A stretch of 64,000 bases of DNA from Botryotinia globosa (lineage: Eukaryota > Ascomycota > Leotiomycetes > Helotiales > Sclerotiniaceae). Position 1 is the stretch's first letter. The number at the start of each line of letters is the position of its first letter. Position numbers and translations under genes: made by a program. The stretch covers positions 186,001-250,000 of the forward strand of contig RCSZ01000019.1 of the NCBI GenBank assembly GCA_014898425.1. Direction: 5' to 3'. Below, in pieces: positions 21,853-32,259 of this stretch. Below the pieces are notes generated by a model. That model did no database searches. It worked only from the letters and a program-made list of their open reading frames with translations, and was not told where the DNA came from.

Positions 21853-24800
21853 ATGGAGACTAAGATGCAGGTAGATGAGTCGGTGGTTGGCAATAACGAG
21901 ATCGATGAATCGCTTTACAGCAGACAACTTTATGTTCTAGGACATGAGGCCATGAAGCGTATGGGTGCTTCGAATGTGCTGATTGTGGGACTCAAGGGAC
22001 TCGGTGTCGAGATTGCAAAGAACATTGCTTTGGCAGGTGTCAAAAGTCTTACCCTATATGATCCTGCGCCCGCTGCCATTTCCGACCTTTCATCTCAATT
22101 CTTTCTACATCCTGGAGATGTTGGGAAGCCAAGAGCGGAAGTGACCGCACCACGCGTCGCTGAGCTAAACGCATACACACCGGTTTCCGTTCACAAGTCA
22201 TCAAGGTTAGTAATTCATTTTTGGCGCGAGGCTAGAATCTTGCTAACTTTAGCTCCCGCAGCTTAACAGAGGACCTCACTCAATTCGATCGATACCAAGT
22301 CGTTGTCCTGACCAACACTCCCCTCAAGGACCAAATCATAATTGGCGATTATTTACACGGCAAGGGAGTTTACCTGGTAGTTGCGGATACATTTGGTCTC
22401 TTTGGATCAATCTTTTGCGACTTTGGTGATAAGTTCACTGTTCTTGACCCCACCGGCGAAGCTCCAGTTAGCGGCATTGTTGCTGGAATCGATGAGGAAG
22501 GTTTAGTATCCGCTTTGGATGAAACACGACATGGCCTTGAGGATGGAGATTACGTTACTTTCACCGAATTAGAAGGGTTGGAAGCTTTGAACGGCGCAGA
22601 GCCTCGAAAGGTAACAGTAAAGGGGCCATACACTTTCTCCATCGGAGATGTTACTGGACTTGGCCAATACAAGAAGGGTGGAATGTATCAGCAGGTCAAA
22701 ATGCCAAAATTCATCGACTTCAAGCCGTTGTCCGCTGCTTTGAAGGACCCAGAACATCTTATTTCCGACTACGCAAAATTCGATCGTCCTCAGCAGCTCC
22801 ATGTCGGTTTCCAGGCTCTTCATGGTTTCCAAGAATCTCAAGGTCGCCTCCCAAGACCGATGAATAAGGAAGACTCCCTAGTCATTACCGAGTCTGCTAA
22901 GACCTTCATCAAGAACCAAAAGCTGGACATTGAAGTTGATGAGAAGTTGATCGCCGAGTTGAGTTTCCAAGCTCAAGGTGATTTGAACCCCATGGCAGCT
23001 TTCTTCGGTGGCCTTGCAGCTCAAGAAGTGTTGAAGGCTGTTTCTGGGAAATTTCACCCAATCAATCAATGGATGTACTTCGACTCTTTGGAGTCCCTTC
23101 CCACCAGTTTCAAACGGACCGAGGAAACATGCAAACCCCTCAATTCTCGATACGATGGTCAAATTGCTGTATTTGGTCAAGAATACCAAGAAAAGCTTTC
23201 CAACATCACCCAGTTCTTGGTTGGTGCCGGTGCCATTGGTTGCGAAATGTTAAAGAATTGGGCCATGATTGGTTTAGCCACAGGCCCAAAGGGCAAGATC
23301 TTTGTCACTGATATGGATTCGATCGAAAAGAGCAATCTCAACCGTCAATTCCTCTTCAGACCTAAAGATGTTGGCAAGTTGAAGAGTGATTGTGCTGCTG
23401 AGGCAGTTCAAGCAATGAATCCTGATCTCAAAGGTCATATTGTTACCATGCGTGATCGAGTTGGTCAAGATACCGAACATATCTTCAACGAGCAATTCTG
23501 GTACCAACTTGACGGTGTTACTAACGCTCTCGATAATGTTGATGCACGAACTTACGTTGATCGTCGTTGTGTCTTTTTCCGAAAGCCTTTGTTGGAGAGT
23601 GGAACTCTTGGTACTAAGTGTAACACACAGGTTGTTCTCCCTCACTTGACCGAGTCATACTCCAGCTCTCAAGATCCTCCCGAGCAATCTTTCCCCATGT
23701 GTACACTTCGAAGTTTCCCCAACAAGATTGAACATACCATTGCTTGGTCTCGAGAATTGTTCGAATCATACTTTGTCAAGCCAGCAGAAACTGTCAATTT
23801 ATACCTTACTCAACCAGATTACCTTGATAAAACTTTGAAACAGGGTGGCCAAGAGAAAGCAACCCTCGAAACGATTCTAGATTTCTTGGTTGAGGATAAG
23901 CCATTGTCTGTCGAGGACTGTATCAAATGGGCTCGTTTACAATTTGAGAAGCAATACAATAACAACATTCAACAATTATTGTACAACTTCCCTAAGGATT
24001 CAACTACATCGAGCGGTACACCATTTTGGTCTGGACCAAAACGTGCCCCAGATCCATTGAAATTTGATCCCACGAACCAATATCATTGGGATTTCGTTGT
24101 CGCTGGTGCTAGCCTTCATGCCTTCAACTATGGAATCAATACCACTGGTCTCAGCTCAAGCACAATTCAAAAAGTTCTTGATAACATGATCATCCCCGAT
24201 TTCTCTCCCAGCTCTTCCGTCAAGATTCAAGCTGATGACAGTGAACCTGTAAGTTTCTATTTTTCTCATTACACTATGCAGCATGTCTGACAATCGTAGG
24301 ATCCAAATGCTGGAAGCAGCTCTTTCGATGACAGCTCGGAGCTTCAAAATCTCATGGATAAGCTTCCATCGCCTAAATCATTGGCTGGTTTGAAACTCTC
24401 ACCAGTAGAGTTTGAAAAGGATGATGACACAAACCATCACATCGACTTTATCACCGCTGCTAGTAACTTGCGTGCCGAGAATTACAAGATTGAGCTTGCC
24501 GATAGACACAAGACAAAGTTTATTGCTGGCAAGATTATTCCTGCTATTGCAACCACTACTGCTCTTGCCACGGGATTGGTAATCATGGAATTTTACAAGA
24601 TTGTCGATGGTAAAGATGACATTGAGCAATACAAGAATGGCTTCGTCAACTTAGCCTTGCCTTTCTTTGGATTCAGTGAACCTATCGCTAGTCCAAAGGC
24701 TACATACAAAGGTCGCACAGGAGAAGTCTCTATTGACAAACTCTGGGATCGATTTGAGGTTGAGGATATTACTCTTCAAGAACTCATCGATGACTTCTCA

Positions 24801-25040
24801 AAGAACAAGGGTCTCGATATCACGATGTTGAGTTCAGGCGTTAGTCTGTTGTATGCCAGCTTTTTCCCCAAGGCAAAGTTGGCGGATCGATTGAATTTGA
24901 AGCTCAGCGAACTTGTTGAGCTCATTTCCAAGAAGCCTATCCCAAGTCATCAAAAGACGGTGATCTTCGAAATTTGTGTTGAAGATCAAGACGAAGAAGA
25001 TGTAGAAGTTCCTTATATTATGATGAAGTTGGGCAATTAA
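21853..25040 (+). CDS. UBA1: Ubiquitin-activating enzyme E1
   Basis: Three exons (21853-22205, 22262-24248, 24300-25040) give 1026 residues, close to the 1024 of yeast Uba1. The enzyme adenylates ubiquitin and passes it to its own catalytic Cys, then to E2s. The order is inactive ThiF-like half ([30 protein letters not shown]), active adenylation half ([15 protein letters not shown] at about residue 437; [18 protein letters not shown]), catalytic Cys domain with [19 protein letters not shown] (Cys about residue 598), and a C-terminal ubiquitin-fold domain ending [11 protein letters not shown] possible extra first exon exists: ATGATGACG at 21705-21713, then an intron 21714-21828 (GTCAGT donor, ACTAAC branch, CACTAG acceptor). 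This would join in frame and add 11 residues before the Met at 21853. Confidence 0.96.
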
Positions 25041-25584
25041 CGACACAGTGAAGATGAGATGAAGGGGCATACATTTCATGGGACTAAAATTAGAGTAGCA
25101 CGCGAGATATGAATTTAGCAAATTATAAATACCTTATACAAACCATAACGTGTTAAATAACGACAAACAATGTCTGGATAGCTACATGGGGGATTATGAT
25201 TATTACTATGGGATTTTGAGTTTTCCTGATAAATCCATATTGAGGGGGCGAACAGCTCAATTGTCAGTGAGTTATGTATGCCTCTTCCGAAGTACAAGGA
25301 GAAAGTATTTGAAAAGTATTATGAAGGGTTCTACTCGTGAAGCAGGTAGAATATCTGTGTTGTGTTGTGTTGTGTAAACTTATTAACTTAGTAAGTGATT
25401 TGCAGAAGAAATGTAAGCAGACTCGGCAGCTTAGCAAGGATCCACCGGTATAGCTCTAATCAATGACAAATCTCTACCCCGCCATCCACCATCCATCTTC
25501 AAGCTTCCCATTCTTCCTTTGTATCACAATATATAAAGGGGAACAACGTCACCTCTCTCCTTTCAATTCACTTCACTTCACTTC
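25041..25584. other. Intergenic region, UBA1 3' flank and GTO promoter
   Basis: AT-rich flank without a supportable gene. CACTTCACTTCACTTC-like pyrimidine-rich sequence lies immediately before the next start codon. Confidence 0.6.
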
Positions 25585-27015
25585 ATGCTTTCTAGACTTC
25601 GTCAGTTATCCGTACAGCTTCCAACCTTTTCAAATTTACCAACAAGAGCTTTCGGTTCTAGTAAATCTACAAATATGGTTTGTTGACTTTAAGCTCTCAT
25701 GATATAGACATTTACTGACACGAGAAATATATAGGCCGAACAAAAGATCACAAATTGGGTAGCACCCAATGATAAAACGGGAGAATTCAAGAGAGGACAA
25801 TCTCAATTTCGAAATTTCATCAAGAAAGGAGGAGAATTTCCACCAGAGAAGGGAAGATATCATCTCTATGTAAATATACCTTCCCTGTTTCCCACTTCCA
25901 CCCACTCGTTTGGGGTCGAGCATTTCCCAGCTAATCATAAACCCAATTAGGTATCTTATGCTTGCCCATGGGCTCATCGCGCATTGATTGTGCGTAAGCT
26001 TAAAGGTCTTGAGGATATCATTCCATATACCAGTGTACATTGGCATATGGCAGAAAAAGGATGGCGATTCGCGACTCCTGAAGATGATGTCACTGGTGAG
26101 AATGTTACAGCTTCTCCAGTTGAAGCCCACAAAGGATTTGCGCATTTGAGAGACATCTATTTTCAAGTCGATCCGGAATATACTGGGAGATTCACGGTCC
26201 CCACTCTTTATGATGTGAAGCAGGGAAAGATTGTCAGTAATGAGAGTAGTGAAATCATTAGGATGTTCTACACTGAGGTAGGTTTAGACTTTTTTGTTTT
26301 ATTTTCCGAGGAACTTTGGGTAACAGGCACTGACATTGAGATAGTTTGATGACATCATTGCTCCGGAATACAAGAATGTCGATCTCTTTCCTGCCAATCT
26401 CCAGAAAGAAATCGAAGCCACAAATGAATGGACATACAACGATATTAACAATGGAGTCTATAAATCTGGCTTCGCCACTAAGCAGGAAGCATACGAGAAG
26501 GCTGTTATTCAACTCTTCGCATCCTTGGATCGGGTTGAGAAGCATCTGAGTGAGAATAAGGGACCGTATTACTATGGAAAAAATATTACCGAAGCGGATG
26601 TGAGATTGTTCACTACCGTTATTCGTTTTGACGTCGTTTATGTGCAACACTTTAAGGTATAAATTCACCCAGCCAGCTCGGCACTTTGATCAAGCGAGAC
26701 AATTACTAATGAGTTTAAAAGACAAATATTCGGGATATTCGATCAGGATACCCATATATCCACAAGTGGTTAAGGAATCTGTATTGGAATGTTCCAGCCT
26801 TTGGAGAGACCACTGAGTTTACCCACATTAAAAACCATTATACCAAAAGTCACACTCAAGTATGTTCCTTCTTTCCCTTTGGGCAGGCGAATTTCATGCT
26901 AACTCAAACACAGATTAATCCATTCAGTATCGCACCCGTGGGACCTGAGCCACCTATTTTGAGAGAAGATGAAGAAGTTCCAGCTGTTAAATGGGCATTG
27001 AGTTTAAGAAAGTGA
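25585..27015 (+). CDS. Omega-class glutathione transferase / glutathionyl-hydroquinone reductase (ECM4/GTO type)
   Basis: Six exons: 25585-25677, 25735-25869, 25951-26277, 26345-26656, 26722-26859, 26914-27015, giving 368 residues. All introns are GT-AG and in phase 0. The family signature YACPWAHRALIVRKLKGL carries the catalytic Cys (about residue 81, C-P-W-A). Further family blocks are VSVHWHMA-like SVHWHMAEKGW, FTVPTLYD, SNESSEIIRMF and the C-terminal GYPYIHKWLRNLYWNVPAF. The family reduces glutathionylated hydroquinones and has thiol transferase activity. The first exon encodes only a 31-residue basic, Ser-rich leader with R-A-F|G and ends exactly at a Met codon. A second start at that Met (exon 1/2 border) would give a cytosolic form starting MAEQKITNW. 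A TAATAAA motif about 75 bp after the stop may serve polyadenylation. Confidence 0.93.
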
Positions 27016-27519
27016 GACGGTGAGAGGTAATGCTGTGTTGAGTTGGGAAATGAGAACAAATGAAAGGCGTCAGCCTCTAGGGTTGTGGTAATAAATTTAT
27101 ATGGAATATTAACCTACCTCACTTTGTTCGTTAAACTTGCCTGTAACTTTGATTGATATATGAAAGCATTTGTCTTGGCTCAAAATTATTTATAGATTCT
27201 TGCTTTCATTCCTGGAAAGTTGGACACACTAGCCCTCCTGTTTGATCTTTTGGGAGTAGTCTCCCCTTCCTCTTACGCCTATAGAGGCAAAAAAAATCCG
27301 AAAGGATGTAACTGGCTTTACTTGGCCGAATCAACCACACCTTCTTTTTCTGAGCCACAATATGATGGATGTTACATATCTCGCGAGGCCTCCACTGTCC
27401 GATTCATCTCTCTTCTCCTCATATCCTCTTCTTCCATTGATTGTTCTCTCATTTATGCTCGCTTCTTTTCTCGGTTGGATATCAGTTCATATAGTATCAA
27501 GCGATTTTACTTAGTACTA

Positions 27520-28214
27520 CAGAAAGACTTGACTATACCGGAATCTTGAATATCCCCTATACCGCTGAGAATGGGCTCCAAAAGTGGTCTGTGTGATATA
27601 CCCTGAATAATAAAGTCTTATTGGATAGAATAGCTATTTTAATAGATTTTCAATTATATTTTTTATATTATTAAATCTTGATTTCAAATATCGATTTTTT
27701 ATAATTTCAAAAAAAAGAAAAGATTGAGAATTAGTATATATTATTATATTAGAAGTTTTAATATAGAAAAAATATTGATTGAATTTTATATCAAAAAATA
27801 AATGTAAATATTGAATTAAATTCAAGGAATCTTGATAATCTAATTGGTTAATAAGACTCTGTTAAACGAGGGAGCCCATTCTCAGCGGTATAGGGGATAC
27901 TAGAATAATTTCCTTATTTGAATATTTTTTATATAGTGATATTGGATTTTTGAGCAAAATTAGAATACTGAATATTTTTTTTAATAAATTTAGTGTAAAA
28001 TTTGATAATAAATTTAATTAAATAAGCTTTTGATTTATAAATTTAATTTGTTCTATTATATGTTTTTTTTTTCTTGGAAATATTACGGTTTAGAATTGAA
28101 ATCGAATAAATTGTTTTGTTAAGAAGCTTAGGCTATTGTTTTTTATATTGGAATCTTTTTTATATTGGATTTGATTGATCGAAAATCTCAGCCCGATATA
28201 ATCAAGTTTTTCTA
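27520..28214. mobile_element. pogo/Fot1-like MITE (copy A), interrupted by a second MITE
   Basis: The left end CAGAAAGACTTGACTATACC and the inverted right end match over about 22 bp with only four differences, all C/T or G/A. TA flanks both ends (27518-27519 and 28215-28216), as for Tc1/mariner-pogo insertion. The element is very AT-rich and carries no transposase frame, so it is non-autonomous. Its internal sequence aligns by eye with copy B at 28355-28686 apart from the ~347-bp insertion. The superfamily is inferred from end sequence and TA duplication. Confidence 0.8.
27553..27897. mobile_element. Nested 345-bp MITE with 27-bp perfect terminal inverted repeats
   Basis: Bases 27553-27579 are the exact reverse complement of 27871-27897; with the flanking TA on each side (27551-27552, 27898-27899) the inverted match is 29 bp. 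The inside is AT-rich and non-coding. The element sits inside copy A exactly where copy B reads CTTGGATATACC without interruption, so copy B shows the empty target and the TA is the target duplication. Confidence 0.85.
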
Positions 28215-28354
28215 TAGTAATAAATGCTACTTTCAAAACTCGCTATTAGTGTTTTTCATGGGCTTACCTATTACTCATTGAGATGATGGGGATGTTTGGG
28301 GATATTTGATTTTTGCGAGGTGTATAAGTTCTTCCGTGAGGAGCGGAGAGAGTA

Positions 28355-28686
28355 CAGTAGAACTTGGCTATATTGGACTGGGATATACCGGAATCTTGGA
28401 TATACCGGAAAAATTTCTTGATTTGATTACTTTTTATATGGTAATACCGGATTGATTTTTCAAGAATCCGGTGTAAATTTTGGTGGTGAATTTAGCTTAA
28501 TAAGCCTTTTTTTAATATTAGTAAGCTTGATTAAATGATAAACTTTCGAAAATATCGGTGTTTGGAATGAAAATCGGATATAAATTTTGGTGGAAATGTT
28601 TGGACTATTATTTTTTATACCGGAATCTTGTCTATACCGGATTTGATTGGTCAAATATTTCATTTTGGTATAATCAAGTTTTATTG
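28355..28686. mobile_element. pogo/Fot1-like MITE (copy B), 332 bp
   Basis: Begins CAGTAGAACTTGGCTATATT and ends with an inverted relative of it. Over 22 bp the two ends differ at eight positions, all transitions. TA flanks both ends (28353-28354, 28687-28688). It contains repeated ATACCGGAATCTTG blocks and no coding capacity. It is uninterrupted where copy A carries the nested MITE. Confidence 0.8.
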
Positions 28687-29212
28687 TAGAGGTATTTTGC
28701 TATGTTTTAGATGAGAGTGGTGGGGAAGTGGATGGGAGGAGATGGGTGGGGGAAGCGAATCTATCAAAGGTGGTCTAAATATAAAACATCACACAAAAAG
28801 CTTTACGCCCTACGGAACTAGATCTCCAAGCGAAATCTTGAATGTAGGTAGGTATTCCGTGGTATTTCGATATCATGATTAAAGAATAGTAGGTATCGTA
28901 TGAAATCATAATCGTATTTATTTCCGCAGTAAACCTGTGCTATCATCTATTTAAATCATATCGGAATCGATGTTCTATATGGATACCTGCTGTATAGATA
29001 ACTCATTGGTTTTTGAGAGTTGTGAGGGTGTGATGGTCTTTGTTTTGTGAATTGTAAGGTGTAAGTTGTGGTTTGTTTGGATGTTTTTTAAGTTTAGATG
29101 TGAGTGTGAGTGTGAGTGTGAGTGTGAGAATGATGTTAGAGTGTTTTTTGTAAGAGAAGGGATAGTTTTGAGGGGCTTTTGATTTTTGGGGTTTGGGATT
29201 TGGGTTTGGATA

Positions 29213-29381
29213 GAGGGAGAGGGAGAGGGAGAGGGAGAGGGAGAGGGAGAGGGAGAGGGAGAGGGAGAGGGAGAGGGAGAGGGAGAGGGAGAGGGAGAGG
29301 GAGAGGGAGAGGGAGAGGGAGAGGGAGAGGGAGAGGGAGAGGGAGAGGGAGAGGGAGAGGGAGAGGGAGAGGGAGAGGGAG
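29213..29381. repeat. 6-bp tandem array (AGAGGG), about 28 copies
   Basis: About 168 bp of pure polypurine AGAGGG repeats without divergence. It produces spurious Gly-Arg and Gly-Glu frames. Polypurine mirror-like tracts of this kind can form triplex (H-DNA). Confidence 0.95.
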
Positions 29382-30837
29382 GCTTAGGTATTGTATTGAA
29401 GATCTTGGAAATCTTGAAGATCTTTTTCCTGGAGTATTTTATATGGATGGGAGGGGTGGGAGGTGATGGTGGGAGAGGGGAGAGAGAGGACGATTTGTGT
29501 ATTTTAAATATTTAGGAGGGGTAGAGTTGTAGAGTTGAAGTCTTATAGGTAAACTAGTATTGAATTCATACATCAGAAAACCATACATCTACTTTTCGAG
29601 ATCGGGAGTGAATCTTTCTATAGATGGACAGGTGTTTGGATTGTTGTATTTTGATGATATCTTATGTTTAATTATCTAGATAAGTAGGGTTGGTTATATG
29701 GCTCTAGAATCTGAGTATTTGCGCAATGGTGTGGTGTGGTGTAGGTGTAGGAGAGTGTTTTGAGAGTGTGGATATGTTGTAGTGTTTTATTGAGATGTGG
29801 ATAATTGTACGAGTTATGATTTTAAGATATATATATGTATATATATATAAGTAACTAAATGACTATATATACAATATAATAAATACAATACACCCACCAC
29901 AATACACAATTCACAATTCTATATCGCCCTCATCTCATAACAGCTTTGCATTGCTTTCGCGTATCGTATATTCATTCGCCTCTTGTATTATATACTTTCT
30001 TGATTCTCTTCTTTTGATTCGCCTTTCTATCCCAACTACTATCTCTGTGACTCCTATTCCCAATAATCCCCTCTGTATTCTATATCCTATACTTCATCCC
30101 CAAAATCAAAATCAATCTCCTTACTCCCAACTCCTATTTTCCCAACCGAGTTTCTGATTCACTGATTTATTGATTATATAAATCCTAATTCATCTTTATA
30201 TCATTTCCCTTGCGTTCTATCTTTCCAACTCTCTCATCACTTCTAAATCTATTAACCTCCCTTTCCTCTGCTCGAAATCCCATCGGATGGTATAATCATA
30301 TTCTTTCCCCTTCTCATATAGTCTAAACTTATCAACGGCTGCTAGATTCATGATCCTTTCTTTCACTCTTTCACAAACCCTCTATCCTCTCCATCCCTCT
30401 ATCCTTTTTATAGACTATAAGCTCAAAGCCTATATTTACCACACAAACCCAATCTCCATCCCCAATCCCCAAACACCCCCCCTCCCCTTCCCTTCCTTCC
30501 CCTCAAAAAAATCCATAAATCTTCTATCAACCATCAACCATCAACCATCAACCATCAAATCTCCAAAACTCCAAATCATATAATCCCTCTCCCTCTCCCT
30601 CTCCCTCTCCCCCTCCCTCTCTCCCTCATAAACAGAACAAAACAGCTCCAAAAAGGCTTCTCGAAAGAACACTTTAAATTTAAAATCGAGGGGTTTTCAT
30701 ATGATATAGTATAATAGTATGAGTATACAAGAAGCGGAGACCAGAATGTGAGGGGATATATCCTAGGTATATATTTCGAGATTTCGAGATTTCGAGATAG
30801 TGTTGATTTGATATGATATGATATTATGAATACTAGG

Positions 30838-30918
30838 TAAATGGGTAGGTAAACAGGTAGGTAAATAGGTAGGTAAATAGGTAGGTAAATAGGTAGGTAA
30901 ATAGGTAGGTAGGTAGGT
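30838..30918. repeat. 12-bp tandem repeat (GGTAGGTAAATA)n
   Basis: About six copies of a 12-mer built on GGTA, degenerating to GGTA repeats at the right end. Confidence 0.9.
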
Positions 30919-31473
30919 CCTTGGTATATGACTATAACTATTAAGCTTCGTATCGGGCGGTAGAGAAATACCTAGTAAGTTTTGCTTGTTACTATTAGAA
31001 TTCAGTATAGATATTATGTATAATATATATAAGAGAGAAAGAAAGAAAGGAAATCAGATTACATCTGAATATGATATCATCTCATTCATCGCGCGGGGTA
31101 GGTTTAGTTTTGTCTTTGGACGTATATACATACATATTTTGCAGATAGTTTTGAGTCGAATTGTATATCAAGGCCTTGAATATTGTTCGCCTACTATTGA
31201 CATGACTGCCTCTGACAGGTAATTGCTACCGACAGTCTATCTCCAGTTTCATGATCGAAAAAGCCAATCATCGTTCCCTTTCATGTACGTTCCATATTCG
31301 CGCCAAGAATATAAAGGAAAAAGGAAAGTAACAGATAAATAACATGGATCATTAAAGAAACACTGCTTGCGCCCAAAAATCCATTCTATTCCCATTCTAA
31401 GTATGCGCCAACGCTTTGGGTATACCATATAAATACACCAGCTGATACCCAATTACTCCACGCCATAAACCTT

Positions 31474-32259
31474 TTATACAATTCCCTTTTTAACCTTCGT
31501 CTGTACCCTCACAGTCGGCAAGGCCCACCCCATATATTCCATCTCGAGACCCATAGCGATTTCCTTTAGAGTTCTCTCTTCCCTCACGAAACTTTGTTTG
31601 AAATCCACCCATATTCTTAATATATCCTCTGGTTCCATTCTCGGTTCTACAAATTCGAAATCCTCATCCAATCTTGGGCACGTTCTTCTTTCCTCTCTAA
31701 TGATAAGTTTAACCAAGTCGAGATTCGGAAAAGATCGCATTAATGTCGCTTTATTGTATGATTCCCAAGGTCTCTTGATTTCTACATCCACATGATCGAT
31801 TCCAATAGCTTTGACATCATCGAGAAGTTCTGGCGTATTTATAAAGGAACGAAAGTCGCGAAGGGTCTCATCATATCCCATTGCACGATGCCGAGGAAGG
31901 TAAAGAACATCGATGTAAGGATTGAAATAAATTCTTGGTTCGGAAGTCTTTGTTCCGAACGAAAGTGTATATACACGTAAAGCTTCGGTGCGTGATTCGT
32001 GATTAGCTTGGAGGATTGCAGGAGGTGGAGTTATCGAACGACATCGATCGATGGTAGGATCATATCGAACTTCGACGGTACGAGTTGTGCAGGCATATCG
32101 CCAGACGAGAATTCGAAGTTCAGGTAAGAGTTTCGGGAAAAGATGGAAATCGTGGAGTGGTTCTGGAGATGGGGAAATCATGGTAGATTGCGGTCTGTAA
32201 GTCATTCGTAGAACTTGAGGATCCATTGATGGATTGTTTTTGATATAAGAGGTGAACAT
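31474..32259 (-). CDS. 2EXR-domain protein of unknown function
   Basis: Single-exon protein of 261 residues from the ATG at 32259; Met12 is a possible alternative start. Near residues 38-56 it has the block that names the family, FHLFPKLLPELRILVWRYAC. It continues with ILQANHESRTEALRVYTLSF and a region naming expected secondary-structure blocks (IYFNPYIDVLYLPRH, IGIDHVDVEI). The 2EXR family is large and expanded in Pezizomycotina, especially in leotiomycetes and sordariomycetes, and its function is not known. No signal peptide or membrane segment is visible, so it is probably intracellular. Confidence 0.85.
   Translation of the reverse strand: MFTSYIKNNPSMDPQVLRMTYRPQSTMISPSPEPLHDFHLFPKLLPELRILVWRYACTTRTVEVRYDPTIDRCRSITPPPAILQANHESRTEALRVYTLSFGTKTSEPRIYFNPYIDVLYLPRHRAMGYDETLRDFRSFINTPELLDDVKAIGIDHVDVEIKRPWESYNKATLMRSFPNLDLVKLIIREERRTCPRLDEDFEFVEPRMEPEDILRIWVDFKQSFVREERTLKEIAMGLEMEYMGWALPTVRVQTKVKKGIV

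Larger units (their letters stand above)
27016..31473. other. Gene-free interval with MITEs and simple repeats
   Basis: Contains the three small transposon-like elements (27520-28214 with a nested one, and 28355-28686), the AGAGGG hexamer array (29213-29381), a CCCTCT run near 30590-30625 and GGTAGGTAAATA repeats (30838-30918). Outside these I see short open frames only, none recognisable. Confidence 0.65.

Noticed and set aside
29179..29515. Gly-Arg and Gly-Glu repeat frames
   Set aside because: They are translations of the AGAGGG satellite in different frames.
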